From Candidatus Aenigmatarchaeota archaeon (GTDB lineage: Archaea; Aenigmatarchaeota; Aenigmatarchaeia; CG10238-14; SCSR01), in assembly GCA_016187405.1 (NCBI GenBank), contig JACPJS010000005.1, positions 1 through 40,901 of the forward strand: DNA of 40,901 bases, read 5' to 3'. Shown in pieces: positions 31,765 through 39,454 of the stretch (its first letter is position 1; each line of letters opens with the position of its first letter). The position numbers were made by a program, and so were the translations under genes. The notes beneath the pieces are model-generated. The model was not told the origin of the DNA, searched no databases, and saw only the letters and a list, made by a program, of their open reading frames with translations.

Positions 31765-32742
31765 ATGCCAAATGTCAAAACGCCTCGAAGAGGTTCTAAA
31801 GGTCACTGGCCGAGAAGAAGAACTAATCGTATATATCCTACTCTGAATACATTCCCTGAAACTGACAAGCCAAAGATAATGGGGTTCGCCGGATACAAGG
31901 CATCTATGACTCATGCGATTGTTTTTGATAACAGAAAAGGATCGTTGACATTCGGCCAAGAGATATCAACACCTGTCACAGTCCTTGATTGCCCGCCATT
32001 GAAGATAGTCGGATTGAGAACTTACAAGAACACTACAGATGGATTGAAAGTTATTTCAGAATCACTTGTTAAGGAAGTCCCGAAAGAATTGTCGAGAAAG
32101 ATGAAGGTCGGGAATTTCAAGACTGAAGAAAAGATTGCTAACATGGAAAAGAAATTAGGTGATGTTTCGAAAGTAAGATTGATAGTTGCAACCCAGCCAC
32201 AATTGTCTGGTGTTAAGAAAAAGAGACCAGAAGTTTTCGAATTGGAGATCGGTGGTAAGGATGCAAAAGAGAAATTTGAATTTGCAAAGTCAATGTTGAA
32301 CAAGGAATTCACTGCGAAAGATTTTGTCAAAGAAGGTGAATTGATTGATGTTGTTTCTGTTACAAGAGGTCAGGGAACTCAGGGACCTGTAAAGAGATTC
32401 CATATAAGGATCCAAGTAAGGCACGCAAAAAAGAAATTGAGACACGTCGGTTCATTGGGACAGGAAAGACCAGGCAAGGTCAGACCAACAGTTCCACAGG
32501 CAGGACAGTTGGGATTCTTCAGAAGAACTGAAGTGAACAAGAGGGTTTTGAAAATCGGTGATGCAGGTGAAGAAGTGACTCCTAAATCAGGATTTATCAA
32601 TTATGGTGTCGTTAAAGGAAATTATATTTTGTTGGAAGGTTCTGTCCCTGGGACAAACAGGAGACTGATAATGATGAGGCCTGCTATAAGACCTGGTAGA
32701 TTAAAGTTCAATCTCCCAGAAGTAAGGGAAGTTGCCAAGTGA
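31765..32742 (+). CDS. rpl3: 50S ribosomal protein L3
   Basis: 325 residues, archaeal/eukaryotic L3. It starts PNVKTPRRGSKGHWPRRRTNRIYP, with GFAGYKASMTHAIV, the conserved VTRGQGTQGPVKRF and HVGSLGQERPGKVRPTVPQAGQLGFFRRTEVNKR loop, and NYGVVKGNYILLEGSVPGTNRRLIMMRPAIR. It opens the S10-type cluster. Promoter: CATATAATTTG about 25 bp before the ATG. An orphan gene is inserted directly after it. Confidence 0.97.
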   Translation: MPNVKTPRRGSKGHWPRRRTNRIYPTLNTFPETDKPKIMGFAGYKASMTHAIVFDNRKGSLTFGQEISTPVTVLDCPPLKIVGLRTYKNTTDGLKVISESLVKEVPKELSRKMKVGNFKTEEKIANMEKKLGDVSKVRLIVATQPQLSGVKKKRPEVFELEIGGKDAKEKFEFAKSMLNKEFTAKDFVKEGELIDVVSVTRGQGTQGPVKRFHIRIQVRHAKKKLRHVGSLGQERPGKVRPTVPQAGQLGFFRRTEVNKRVLKIGDAGEEVTPKSGFINYGVVKGNYILLEGSVPGTNRRLIMMRPAIRPGRLKFNLPEVREVAK

Positions 32743-32746
32743 TTTT

Positions 32747-33205
32747 ATGACTTATGAACAAGACAGAACTCGTGAATTGATAAGAAGATTGCTTGAAATG
32801 GAAGGAGATGGATTTACTGACGAAGATGTAACTCGAAAAGAACGTGAATTGTATGATTGGGGAATGGCACGACGTTTGAAAATAGCTGCAGATATTGTTG
32901 AAAGATTAATTGAAAAAAATGTGATAACATCTGGACAAGCATACAAGATTATTCATGCCGATTATGATCATAGAGGAGAATGGCACGAACCGAGCATGTA
33001 TTTAGAATATGGGTGGATGAGCCCAGATAGTTTAGGAATTCTAATGCACAATCGTTATGATAGTCCACGTTTTCCGTATATTGGTACGAGCCAAAGAACT
33101 AATAGTGAATATAGAATAGGTGATGCAAAGAAAGCTGGCGAATATGTAAGGATTGCTAGAGAATTGGGCCAAATATTAGAAGATGCTAGGGGTATAATGG
33201 CATGA
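32747..33205 (+). CDS. Orphan inserted between L3 and L4
   Basis: 152 residues from ATG 32747 (the track uses a TTG inside the L3 end). It starts 4 bp after the L3 stop, and its TGA overlaps the L4 ATG by 4 bp, so it is embedded in the operon without a seam and must be co-translated. Soluble and helical; Arg, Asp and Tyr-rich (TRKERELYDWGMARRLKIAADIVERLIEKN). No family recognised. Archaeal L3 and L4 are normally adjacent. Confidence 0.65.
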   Translation: MTYEQDRTRELIRRLLEMEGDGFTDEDVTRKERELYDWGMARRLKIAADIVERLIEKNVITSGQAYKIIHADYDHRGEWHEPSMYLEYGWMSPDSLGILMHNRYDSPRFPYIGTSQRTNSEYRIGDAKKAGEYVRIARELGQILEDARGIMA

Positions 33206-33993
33206 AAGCGAATGTCATTGATTTGAATGGAAAGGCTGTAGAGAAAATCGATTTGCCTAAAGTTTTTGATGAGCCTATAAGACAGGATTTGGTTTTACGT
33301 GCGGTTCTTGCGACACAGAATAACAAGAGACAAGTTTACTCACCAAACTACATGGCAGGCAAGAGAACATCAGCTCATTATCACGGTAGAAGAAGAATAT
33401 ACCAGTCTATGATGAATCGTGAAATGGCAAGATTGCCAAGAATACATCCATCGGGTAGAACTGTTCCATTTTTGGCTATGGATGCAAGATTTGTACCACA
33501 AGCAGTAAAAGGAAGAAGAGCTCATCCTCCGAAAACTGAAAAGATATGGAACCAGAAGATAAACAAGAAGGAAAAAAGGAAGGCAATCGATTCTGCAATA
33601 GCGGCAACTGCTGTGAAGGAAATTGTCGAGAAGAGACATCGAATAAGTGAATTGAAAGAACTGCCGATAATTGTCGAGAACAAATTACAGGAATTGAAAA
33701 AGACTAAAGATGTTATTGATTTTCTAAAAAAGATTGGCCTCGACAAGGAACTGGTAAGAATCAGTGAAAGAAAGGTGAGATCAGGTAAAGGAAAGGCTCG
33801 TGGAAGAAAATACAAAACCAAAGTCGGACCATTGTTTGTTGTAACTAATGACAAGGATTTGGGAAAGGCTGTTAAAAATATTTTAGGATGCGACACGTGC
33901 AAGGTTGGAAATCTTTCGGCAGAATATCTCGCACCTGGCGCGATGATGGGAAGATTGACTATATTCACAAAAGATGCAGTTGAGAAACTTTAA
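33202..33993 (+). CDS. rpl4: 50S ribosomal protein L4 (L1e family)
   Basis: 263 residues with YSPNYMAGKRTSAHYHGRRR, a family loop RLPRIHPSGRTVPFLAMDARFVPQAVKGRRAHPPK that extends into the exit tunnel, and GKGKARGRKYKTKVGPLFVVT. Normal archaeal length. Its start overlaps the stop of the inserted orphan (ATGA). Its end overlaps the antisense orphan by 4 bp. Confidence 0.97.
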   Translation: MKANVIDLNGKAVEKIDLPKVFDEPIRQDLVLRAVLATQNNKRQVYSPNYMAGKRTSAHYHGRRRIYQSMMNREMARLPRIHPSGRTVPFLAMDARFVPQAVKGRRAHPPKTEKIWNQKINKKEKRKAIDSAIAATAVKEIVEKRHRISELKELPIIVENKLQELKKTKDVIDFLKKIGLDKELVRISERKVRSGKGKARGRKYKTKVGPLFVVTNDKDLGKAVKNILGCDTCKVGNLSAEYLAPGAMMGRLTIFTKDAVEKL

Positions 33994-34262
33994 ACCAATC
34001 TTGCTTTTTCATACCTTATATGAGCTTCTTCTTCAGACAATTTTAATAGAAATGGTATCCAACCCAAACCCCGTGGATTATTTGGTCTCATAGCTCTGAA
34101 ATATAATGTATCGACCAGAGATTCTGAATCTGCAGGATCGTCATAAATATTTAATTTATACGCATGCATGTCAGCAAGCATCTGTGCTTGAATATCATCT
34201 AGACTACCAGATTCAAAGCTACCTACTGGTCCTTCGATTCTTGTAGCAATGTATCGTGGCAT
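33990..34262 (-). CDS. Antisense orphan between L4 and L23
   Basis: 90 residues, soluble, acidic (MPRYIATRIEGPVGSFESGSLDDIQAQMLADMHAYKLNIYDD). No family recognised. It lies on the opposite strand and splits the L4-L23 pair, overlapping the L4 end by 4 bp. A TATA-like CAATTTAAAC in the 60-bp spacer can serve L23 on plus, and its reverse can serve this gene on minus. Confidence 0.6.
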   Translation of the reverse strand: MPRYIATRIEGPVGSFESGSLDDIQAQMLADMHAYKLNIYDDPADSESLVDTLYFRAMRPNNPRGLGWIPFLLKLSEEEAHIRYEKARLV

Positions 34263-34322
34263 AAATCCTATACAAAATTAAAACAATTTAAACCCATTTG
34301 TAAGAATAATTTAAGTGAAACC

Positions 34323-34583
34323 ATGGATCCGTACAAGTCAATAAGCTACGCCTATCTTACAGAAAAGGCTATAGGCCTGATAGAGAAGGAGAACAAGTTA
34401 GTGTTTATAGTAAATAGAAAGGCGAATGAAAAGATGATAAGAGAAGCCATCGAGAAAACATTCGACGTCAAGGTCGACAAGATCAATACACTTATCAAAG
34501 GCGGAGAGAAGAAGGCTTACATAAAATTAAAGCCAGAGTTCAAGGCCGTTGATGTCGCTGTCAAATTAGGATTGACTGTCTAG
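34323..34583 (+). CDS. rpl23: 50S ribosomal protein L23
   Basis: 86 residues: YAYLTEKAIGLIEKENKLVFIVNRKANEKMIREAIEKTFDVKVDKINTLIKGGEKKAYIKLKPEFKAVDVAVKLGLT. Complete and typical. Because an antisense gene precedes it, it probably has a new promoter (caatttaaac, about 30 bp upstream). The next gene, L2, follows at 8 bp with a GGTGAT ribosome binding site. Confidence 0.97.
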   Translation: MDPYKSISYAYLTEKAIGLIEKENKLVFIVNRKANEKMIREAIEKTFDVKVDKINTLIKGGEKKAYIKLKPEFKAVDVAVKLGLTV

Positions 34584-34591
34584 GTGATGTA

Positions 34592-35287
34592 ATGGGAAAG
34601 AACTTGATCATACAAGCAAGAGGAAAGGGTGGACCGAGATATCGAACACCATCACACAGATTCTTGGGCAGGGTTGAATATCTTCCTGTCGGAAATTTCA
34701 CGGCGAGAGTTTTGGATATACTAAACGATCCTGGTCACTACACTCCATTGATGTTGATCAAAGGACAAGATGGAAAAAAGATTCTACAAGTCGCTCCTGA
34801 AGGAATACAGACAGGTGATTTCATTCATTATGGTGAATATGCGGGTATAGGCAGTGTTGTAGAATTGTCAAAGATTCCAATCGGAACCAAAGTTTCATGT
34901 ATAGAAACACAACAAGGTTCTGGTCCGAAATTCTGTAGAAGTTCTGGTACTTTTGCTTTTGTAACTAATGCTAACGATAACAGAGTCACTGTCAAATTCT
35001 CATCTGGTAAAGAAAAGATATTGGACGGAAGATGCAGGGCTATGGTCGGCATACCAGCTGGTGGCGGAAGATTGGAAAAGCCATGGATAAAGGCTGGAAA
35101 GAAGGTTCATGCAATGTTGACAAGAGGAAAGCTGTTCCCTAGAAGCGCCGGAGTTTCGATGACTCCTACAGATCATCCTTACGGTGGTAGAAAGAAAGCT
35201 GCGAAGAACAAAGCAATATCCAGACATGCATCGCCTGGTAGAAAGGTCGGTAGCATTTCTGCAAGAAGGACAGGTAAGAGGAAGTAA
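34592..35287 (+). CDS. rpl2: 50S ribosomal protein L2
   Basis: 231 residues. It opens GKNLIIQARGKGGPRYRTPSHRFLG and contains the GRAMVGIPAGGGRLEKPWIKAGKKVHAM segment and the PRSAGVSMTPTDHPYGGRKKAAKNKAISRHASPGRKVGSISARRTGKRK end (the peptidyl-transferase-proximal His is in 'DHPYGG'). It sits 8 bp after L23 and 2 bp before S19. Confidence 0.97.
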   Translation: MGKNLIIQARGKGGPRYRTPSHRFLGRVEYLPVGNFTARVLDILNDPGHYTPLMLIKGQDGKKILQVAPEGIQTGDFIHYGEYAGIGSVVELSKIPIGTKVSCIETQQGSGPKFCRSSGTFAFVTNANDNRVTVKFSSGKEKILDGRCRAMVGIPAGGGRLEKPWIKAGKKVHAMLTRGKLFPRSAGVSMTPTDHPYGGRKKAAKNKAISRHASPGRKVGSISARRTGKRK

Positions 35288-35289
35288 TA

Positions 35290-35703
35290 ATGGCAAAAGA
35301 ATTTTTGTTCAGAGGTCTGAATTTGGACAAGGTCAAAGCATTGACTATTGATGACTTTATCAAATTGCTCCCATCACGTGAACGAAGAACATTGAAAAGA
35401 GGGATGAGCGAACAGCAGAAAAAACTTTTGGAAAAAATAAAGAGACATCCTGACAAGGTTCACAAGACACATTTGAGAAGCATGATAATTTTACCTGAGA
35501 TGATCGGAATAAAATTCGGTGTCTACAAAGGTGGTTCACCTGAAGGCGACAAGACAAACAAATGGGTTTCAGTAGAAGTCAAATCTGACATGATCGGATA
35601 CAGATTGGGAGATTTCTCTATTCCTTTGAAGCGTGTCCAACATTCAGCACCTGGTATTGGAGCATCCAAGTCTACAAAGCACTCCAGCATGAAGACGACG
35701 TAA
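35290..35703 (+). CDS. rps19: 30S ribosomal protein S19
   Basis: 137 residues with MAKEFLFRGLNLDKVKALTIDDFIKLLPSRERRTLKRG, HLRSMIILPEMIGIKFGVYKGGSP and GDFSIPLKRVQHSAPGIGASKSTKHSS. Complete and archaeal in form. Follows L2 with a GAGGAAG site. Confidence 0.97.
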   Translation: MAKEFLFRGLNLDKVKALTIDDFIKLLPSRERRTLKRGMSEQQKKLLEKIKRHPDKVHKTHLRSMIILPEMIGIKFGVYKGGSPEGDKTNKWVSVEVKSDMIGYRLGDFSIPLKRVQHSAPGIGASKSTKHSSMKTT

Positions 35704-35711
35704 GTGATTGA

Positions 35712-36071
35712 ATGAAGACAAGCACATCAAAATCAATAAACAGCAAAGTATCGTTCAAGGAATCAAAGTTCCTTACAGGAGTGATAAAAGGAAAGAATGT
35801 CGCAAAGGTGAAAAAATATTTGGAGAATCTTCACAAGAGAAAAGTTGATCTTGATGGGAAATATTATCCAAAGACCGTGGAGAAATTGTTGGAACTAGTG
35901 AAAAATGCGGAAGCGAATGCAAAGAGCAAGAAAATGAACGTAGAAAGACTATTCATCAAGAACGCATATGCAAACAAGGCAGAGAAGAGAAACTTGGGAA
36001 AATCAAAATTGAAATTGAGGGGAAGAATCGGAAAATCTGCCAACATCAACATAATTTTAGAGGAAAGATAG
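35712..36071 (+). CDS. rpl22: 50S ribosomal protein L22, short form
   Basis: 119 residues, shorter than usual archaeal L22 (about 150). The conserved block LTGVIKGKNVAKVKKYLENL, the helix YYPKTVEKLLELVKNAEANAKSKKMNVERLFIKNAYANK and the closing strand GKSANINIILEE are present. The long beta-hairpin region is reduced and the normal GWPAGRYP-type loop is missing. Position between S19 and S3 supports the call. Confidence 0.88.
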   Translation: MKTSTSKSINSKVSFKESKFLTGVIKGKNVAKVKKYLENLHKRKVDLDGKYYPKTVEKLLELVKNAEANAKSKKMNVERLFIKNAYANKAEKRNLGKSKLKLRGRIGKSANINIILEER

Positions 36072-36089
36072 ATATTCTGTAGTATAGAA

Positions 36090-36107
36090 AAGCTTATATA
36101 CCGTCAC
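36090..36107 (+). promoter_or_regulatory. BRE-TATA promoter of the inserted HELGH gene
   Basis: The sequence GAAAAGCTTATATACCG has a purine-rich BRE followed by TTATATA, about 25 bp before ATG 36124. It is one of the clearest archaeal promoters in the window. It indicates that the inserted gene does not depend on read-through from the ribosomal operon. Confidence 0.6.
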
Positions 36108-36123
36108 TATACAGTAGTAACAT

Positions 36124-36795
36124 ATGAGTGACTTTGAACTTCAGTTGGATGGATATGAATCAGATTTATTCGATGAACGAACTGCTGTAGCTGTTTTACC
36201 AGCTAATAATCAAATATCTGGTGTAAAGAAATTAGCTTCTGTAGTAGCAGAAAGTCCTGTTGTTCCTATTGCGGGAGGCTTATCAGTCATTTCTGCAATG
36301 GGTTATGTTCATGAGCTTGGGCATTATTTAGTTGGTCTTTTGTTCAACTGTAATCCGGCAATTTATTTAGGTGATATCTCCAAAGGTAATCTTGCACATG
36401 TTAGTTATGGTCATTGTGCTGCTCCTCTTTCAAAAATTCAACTCATGGATATGACTGCTGGAGGGGATGTTCTTTTATACGCCACAGTCTTAGGATTGAA
36501 CGTTTTAAGCAACACTATGAACAACTCGTATCGAAGTCTAGTAAAAGGGCTTTCCACGGTAGGGGGGTTCTTGCCAGCTCTCTATGCGATCGGTGATGCA
36601 GTGACGGGACACGCAGGAGATTATCACAAATTGAACGAAATGGGTATTGGATATATGGTAACGATACCGCTTGCTTTGGGGTTGGGCATAGCCAATGCAT
36701 ATCTTGCGAATAAAACCATGGAAACGAAATATGAGCGAGGACGAAGAGAACGAATCGAACGTGGCAGACGTATGCGCCACCAAAGTTCTGTATAA
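36124..36795 (+). CDS. Membrane protein with HELGH zinc motif, inserted between L22 and S3
   Basis: 223 residues. An acidic N-terminus of about 40 residues, then a membrane stretch (PVVPIAGGLSVISAMGYV) running straight into HELGHYLVGLLF, a HExxH zinc motif within or beside the membrane, as in site-2/M50-like proteases. Further hydrophobic segments follow, with TAGGDVLLYATVLGLNVL and GFLPALYAIGDAVTGHAGDYHKLNEMGIGYM. An acidic residue for the third ligand may be in the GDYHKLNE stretch. The tail is Arg-rich. The classical M50 NxxPxxxxDG motif is not seen. Possible intramembrane metalloprotease of a new type; function is inferred. Confidence 0.65.
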   Translation: MSDFELQLDGYESDLFDERTAVAVLPANNQISGVKKLASVVAESPVVPIAGGLSVISAMGYVHELGHYLVGLLFNCNPAIYLGDISKGNLAHVSYGHCAAPLSKIQLMDMTAGGDVLLYATVLGLNVLSNTMNNSYRSLVKGLSTVGGFLPALYAIGDAVTGHAGDYHKLNEMGIGYMVTIPLALGLGIANAYLANKTMETKYERGRRERIERGRRMRHQSSV

Positions 36796-36904
36796 GTTTT
36801 TAATTTATAGTAGAAATAAAAACTCTCATAATTAAAGCTTTGTTTAAATAATACTTTTTGAGGCATATTACTTAAACATCACCCCCATTTCTTAATAATT
36901 CTAC

Positions 36905-37507
36905 ATGTCAATCGAGAAAACCTTCGTGAAGGAAGGAATAAAGGTAGCTGAAGTAGAGGAATTCTTGAGAAAGAAATTCGAAAAGGCTGGATATAGCCAT
37001 ACTGAAATCCAGAGGACTCCTTTGGGAACCAGAATAATTGTTCATGTTCACAAGCCTGGATTGGTTATCGGAAGAAGCGGTAGAAGGGTGAATGAAATAA
37101 CAGAAGACATCAGAAAGAAATTCGGTTTCGAAAATCCATTGTTGGACGTTAGAGAAGTTTCAACTCCGTTATTGATTGCTAATATTGTTGCTAGCAGAAT
37201 TGTTACTTCGATTGAAAAGGGAATCAACTACAAGAAAGCTGTCAATTATTACATGGACAAAGTCATTGAAGCAGGTGCAGTAGGAATATCAGTTGAGGTC
37301 GCTGGAAAGATCGGTGGTGTTGAGAGATCACGTGGACAGAAATTCAAGAAAGGTTTCGTCGCACACTCGGGTGAAATCGCAGAAAGATTGGTTGATTATG
37401 GATATACGCAAGCCAACATACAAGCAGGTGTTATAGGCATCAAAGTTAGGATAATGCAATCGCTTCCAAAGGAAGTTGCTGTCGAGAAGAAATTGCATCC
37501 GAGTTAA
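36905..37507 (+). CDS. rps3: 30S ribosomal protein S3
   Basis: 200 residues. The N-terminal KH domain GTRIIVHVHKPGLVIGRSGRRVNEITEDIRKKFGFENP and the C-terminal domain RGQKFKKGFVAHSGEIAERLVDYGYTQANIQAGVIGIKVRIM are intact. Typical archaeal length without the long tail. The AT-rich 109-bp spacer upstream (GTTTAAATAATAC) may provide a new promoter after the inserted gene. Confidence 0.97.
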   Translation: MSIEKTFVKEGIKVAEVEEFLRKKFEKAGYSHTEIQRTPLGTRIIVHVHKPGLVIGRSGRRVNEITEDIRKKFGFENPLLDVREVSTPLLIANIVASRIVTSIEKGINYKKAVNYYMDKVIEAGAVGISVEVAGKIGGVERSRGQKFKKGFVAHSGEIAERLVDYGYTQANIQAGVIGIKVRIMQSLPKEVAVEKKLHPS

Positions 37508-37546
37508 ATTTTGATTTAAATATATGACAGATGAAATAGTGATTAA

Positions 37547-37747
37547 GTGAAGATAAAAGAAATTCGTGCAATCGACAAAAAAGAATTAAGCAAGAAACTA
37601 TCTGAATTGAGATTGGAACTTGTGAAAGAGATTGCAAATGTCAAAAGAGGGCGTCCTATAAAGAATCCTGGAAAGATTAGAGTTTTGAAAAAGAGCATTG
37701 CTCGAGTCTTGACTGTGAAGAATCAAAAAGCTGTGGTGAAGAAATAA
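37547..37747 (+). CDS. rpl29: 50S ribosomal protein L29
   Basis: 66 residues from GTG 37547, preceded by a GTGATT site. The helical-hairpin pattern MKIKEIRAIDKKELSKKLSELRLELVKEIANVKRGRPIKNPGKIRVLKKSIARVLTV is standard. It is followed after 1 bp by the aIF1 gene. Confidence 0.96.
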   Translation: MKIKEIRAIDKKELSKKLSELRLELVKEIANVKRGRPIKNPGKIRVLKKSIARVLTVKNQKAVVKK

Positions 37748-37748
37748 G

Positions 37749-38081
37749 ATGGCCGTATGTCCAAAATGTGGTGCTCAAGCAAATCAAAATACCTGTTCAA
37801 AGTGTGGACTACCATTTGATCTTTGTGTCTGCGTTACAATCGAGAGAGAAGCAGAAACGATAAAAGTTTATGTCGAGATGAGAAGGTTCAACAAACCTAT
37901 GACTATAGTTGAAGGGATTTCTGAGAATGCAAAACCTGTGGTGAAGAATCTCAAATCGAAACTTGCATGCGGCGGTACGTTAAAGGAAAATAAAATATCA
38001 TTGCAAGGAAATCACAAGGCGAAGATTAAAGCTCTTTTAGTGAAGATGGGTTATTCTGAAAGTCAGATTGAAGTCAGTTAA
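37749..38081 (+). CDS. Translation initiation factor aIF1 (SUI1) with an N-terminal zinc ribbon
   Basis: 110 residues. The SUI1 domain (KPMTIVEGISENAKPVVKNLKSKLACGGTLKENKISLQGNHKAKIKALLVKMGYSESQIEV) is preceded by MAVCPKCGAQANQNTCSKCGLPFDLCVCV. The CSKCGLPFDLCVC part is the usual archaeal CPxCGLPxxLCVC motif. The extra CPKC before it makes a complete four-Cys ribbon. The factor monitors start-codon selection on the small subunit. Standard position between L29 and Rnp1. Confidence 0.93.
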   Translation: MAVCPKCGAQANQNTCSKCGLPFDLCVCVTIEREAETIKVYVEMRRFNKPMTIVEGISENAKPVVKNLKSKLACGGTLKENKISLQGNHKAKIKALLVKMGYSESQIEVS

Positions 38082-38156
38082 TTAAACGTAAGCTCTTTGT
38101 AAAGGATTTATTAGTCACGATATTTTCTAACGCATCTTTGTGCTATTTCATCTACA

Positions 38157-38561
38157 TCAGAAGGGTAATGGAGAATCTACTTTTTCAAACTGAACAAGAA
38201 AATTTCCAATTCTATAACCATAGCCTCTCAAGTAAGTCTGTAGTATGGCTTCTGCCTGTTGAGGACTTTTTGCATGATAAACAACGTCTATAGCATCTTG
38301 TCTATCACTCCATGATGAAATTCTTCCTGAATCAGTCTCTAGTGAAGGATGATGGAGTATTAAAGGATTTTGAAATGATCCAAAGAGATCATAATCGTAC
38401 CACTCAGCATTTGTCACTGGTTTTCTGAGTTCTCTGAATTCAGGTGAAAATTCTATATGCGCAATTACAAAGTTGTCTTCTCCTAGAAAAACTCTAGCAC
38501 GTGTAACATAAGGATTTTGTGGTAGGACTGCATAACCTGCAATCCAAGGTTTCACTGTCAT
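38157..38561 (-). CDS. Antisense orphan between aIF1 and Rnp1
   Basis: 134 residues from ATG 38561 (MTVKPWIAGYAVLPQNPYVTRARVFLGEDNF). The long track ORF (295 aa) extends through the Rnp1 gene in antisense and is not real upstream of 38561. The product is soluble, with strand-rich segments and a C-terminal QQAEAILQTYLRGYGYRIGNFLVQFEKV that looks like a small alpha/beta unit. Family unknown. It has a private TATA-like TTAATTATT/TATTTATT upstream, shared with Rnp1. Confidence 0.6.
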   Translation of the reverse strand: MTVKPWIAGYAVLPQNPYVTRARVFLGEDNFVIAHIEFSPEFRELRKPVTNAEWYDYDLFGSFQNPLILHHPSLETDSGRISSWSDRQDAIDVVYHAKSPQQAEAILQTYLRGYGYRIGNFLVQFEKVDSPLPF

Positions 38562-38595
38562 CAAATTAATAATTAAAACAAAAGTATTTATTAAT

Positions 38596-38880
38596 ATGTC
38601 AATAACACCACAGAACCTTGTAAGACATGAATTGATATCATTGCCAGTAAAATTGATGCAATCCACGGATTCTACACAAAAAGGAATGTCAGGCAAAGTT
38701 ATTGACGAGACATATAACATTCTCACAATCGAACAGAAGAACGGAACTGAGAAGAAGGTTGTAAAGGGAAATTCTGTTTTTCTTTTTACTCTTCCTGACA
38801 AGACAAAGGTCATGGTCGATGGAAAACTGCTGATTTCACGTCCAGAGGACAGAATTAAGAAGAAATTCGCGAAATGGTGA
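38596..38880 (+). CDS. rnp1: RNase P protein component 1 (Rnp1/Rpp29)
   Basis: 94 residues: NLVRHELISLPVKLMQSTDSTQKGMSGKVIDETYNILTIEQKNGTEKKVVKGNSVFLFTLPDKTKVMVDGKLLISRPEDRIKKKF. This is the Sm-like barrel of Rpp29, with the conserved GMSGKVIDET and R-E/PEDR end. It binds the RNase P RNA. Standard ribosomal-cluster position before S17. Confidence 0.95.
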   Translation: MSITPQNLVRHELISLPVKLMQSTDSTQKGMSGKVIDETYNILTIEQKNGTEKKVVKGNSVFLFTLPDKTKVMVDGKLLISRPEDRIKKKFAKW

Positions 38881-39124
38881 GCTGTAAAGTTAGCGACTGG
38901 TATAACATCGGGCTTATATGCAGTTTTCTCGTAGAGAAAATTGGAGTGAGGCGATTTACCTATATGTTTTGGATAACATGGCAGAGACCATATAAAGAAG
39001 CGGTCAGATTGACAAAGAGATGACAGTCTTGAAGACCAGGTCAAAATTACCTTTAATTTAATAATACGAAAATAACCAGTAGGTTATAAAAACATATCTT
39101 TTGTTAATTAATAGAGTCGATAAG
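38881..39124 (+). other. Gene-free spacer with hairpins before S17
   Basis: 244 bp with no plausible CDS on either strand. It holds a perfect hairpin arm pair (TTTTCTC-GTA-GAGAAAA at 38924-38940, not followed by a T run), a possible TATATG/CATATA pairing, and GGTC/GACC arms near 39000-39050. At its right end GGTTATAAAAAC is a good TATA for S17, about 40 bp before ATG 39125. The left 160 bp could be a structured RNA or a leader. Nothing decisive is seen. Confidence 0.3.
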
Positions 39125-39454
39125 ATGAAAGCAAGGAACATTGGGATTGAAGTTACCCCACCAAAGAACGAATGTGAAGATCCAAAGTGCTGCTGGCATG
39201 GGACAGTGCCGGTCAGAGGTAAGATATTCAAGGGCAAGGTTGTCTCAGCAAAGGCATTGAAGACAGCAATAATATCACGCGACTATCTGCATCCGTTGCC
39301 AAAATACGAAAGACTTGAAAGAAGAACTTCAAGAATTGTTGCTTATAATCCTGAATGCATCTCAGCAAAGGAAAACGACACGGTCACGATAGCCGAATGC
39401 AGACCAATCAGCAAGACGAAACATTTTATCATCGTTGAGAGGATGGGACAATGA
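39125..39454 (+). CDS. rps17: 30S ribosomal protein S17
   Basis: About 109 residues from ATG 39125 (MKARNIGIEVTPPKNECEDPKCCWHG). The track start at 39101 adds a segment that lies between the TATA and the start. Conserved GTVPVRGKIFKGKVVSAKALKTAIISRDYLHPLPKYERLERRTSRIVAYNPECISAKENDTVTIAECRPISKTKHFIIVER. It carries the archaeal CEDPKC insert. The end overlaps L14 (ATGA). Confidence 0.97.
   Translation: MKARNIGIEVTPPKNECEDPKCCWHGTVPVRGKIFKGKVVSAKALKTAIISRDYLHPLPKYERLERRTSRIVAYNPECISAKENDTVTIAECRPISKTKHFIIVERMGQ

Noticed and set aside
38157-39044. Full 295-aa minus ORF
   Set aside because: Its N-terminal half is antisense to Rnp1 and the spacer and has no sensible composition. Only the part from ATG 38561 is retained.
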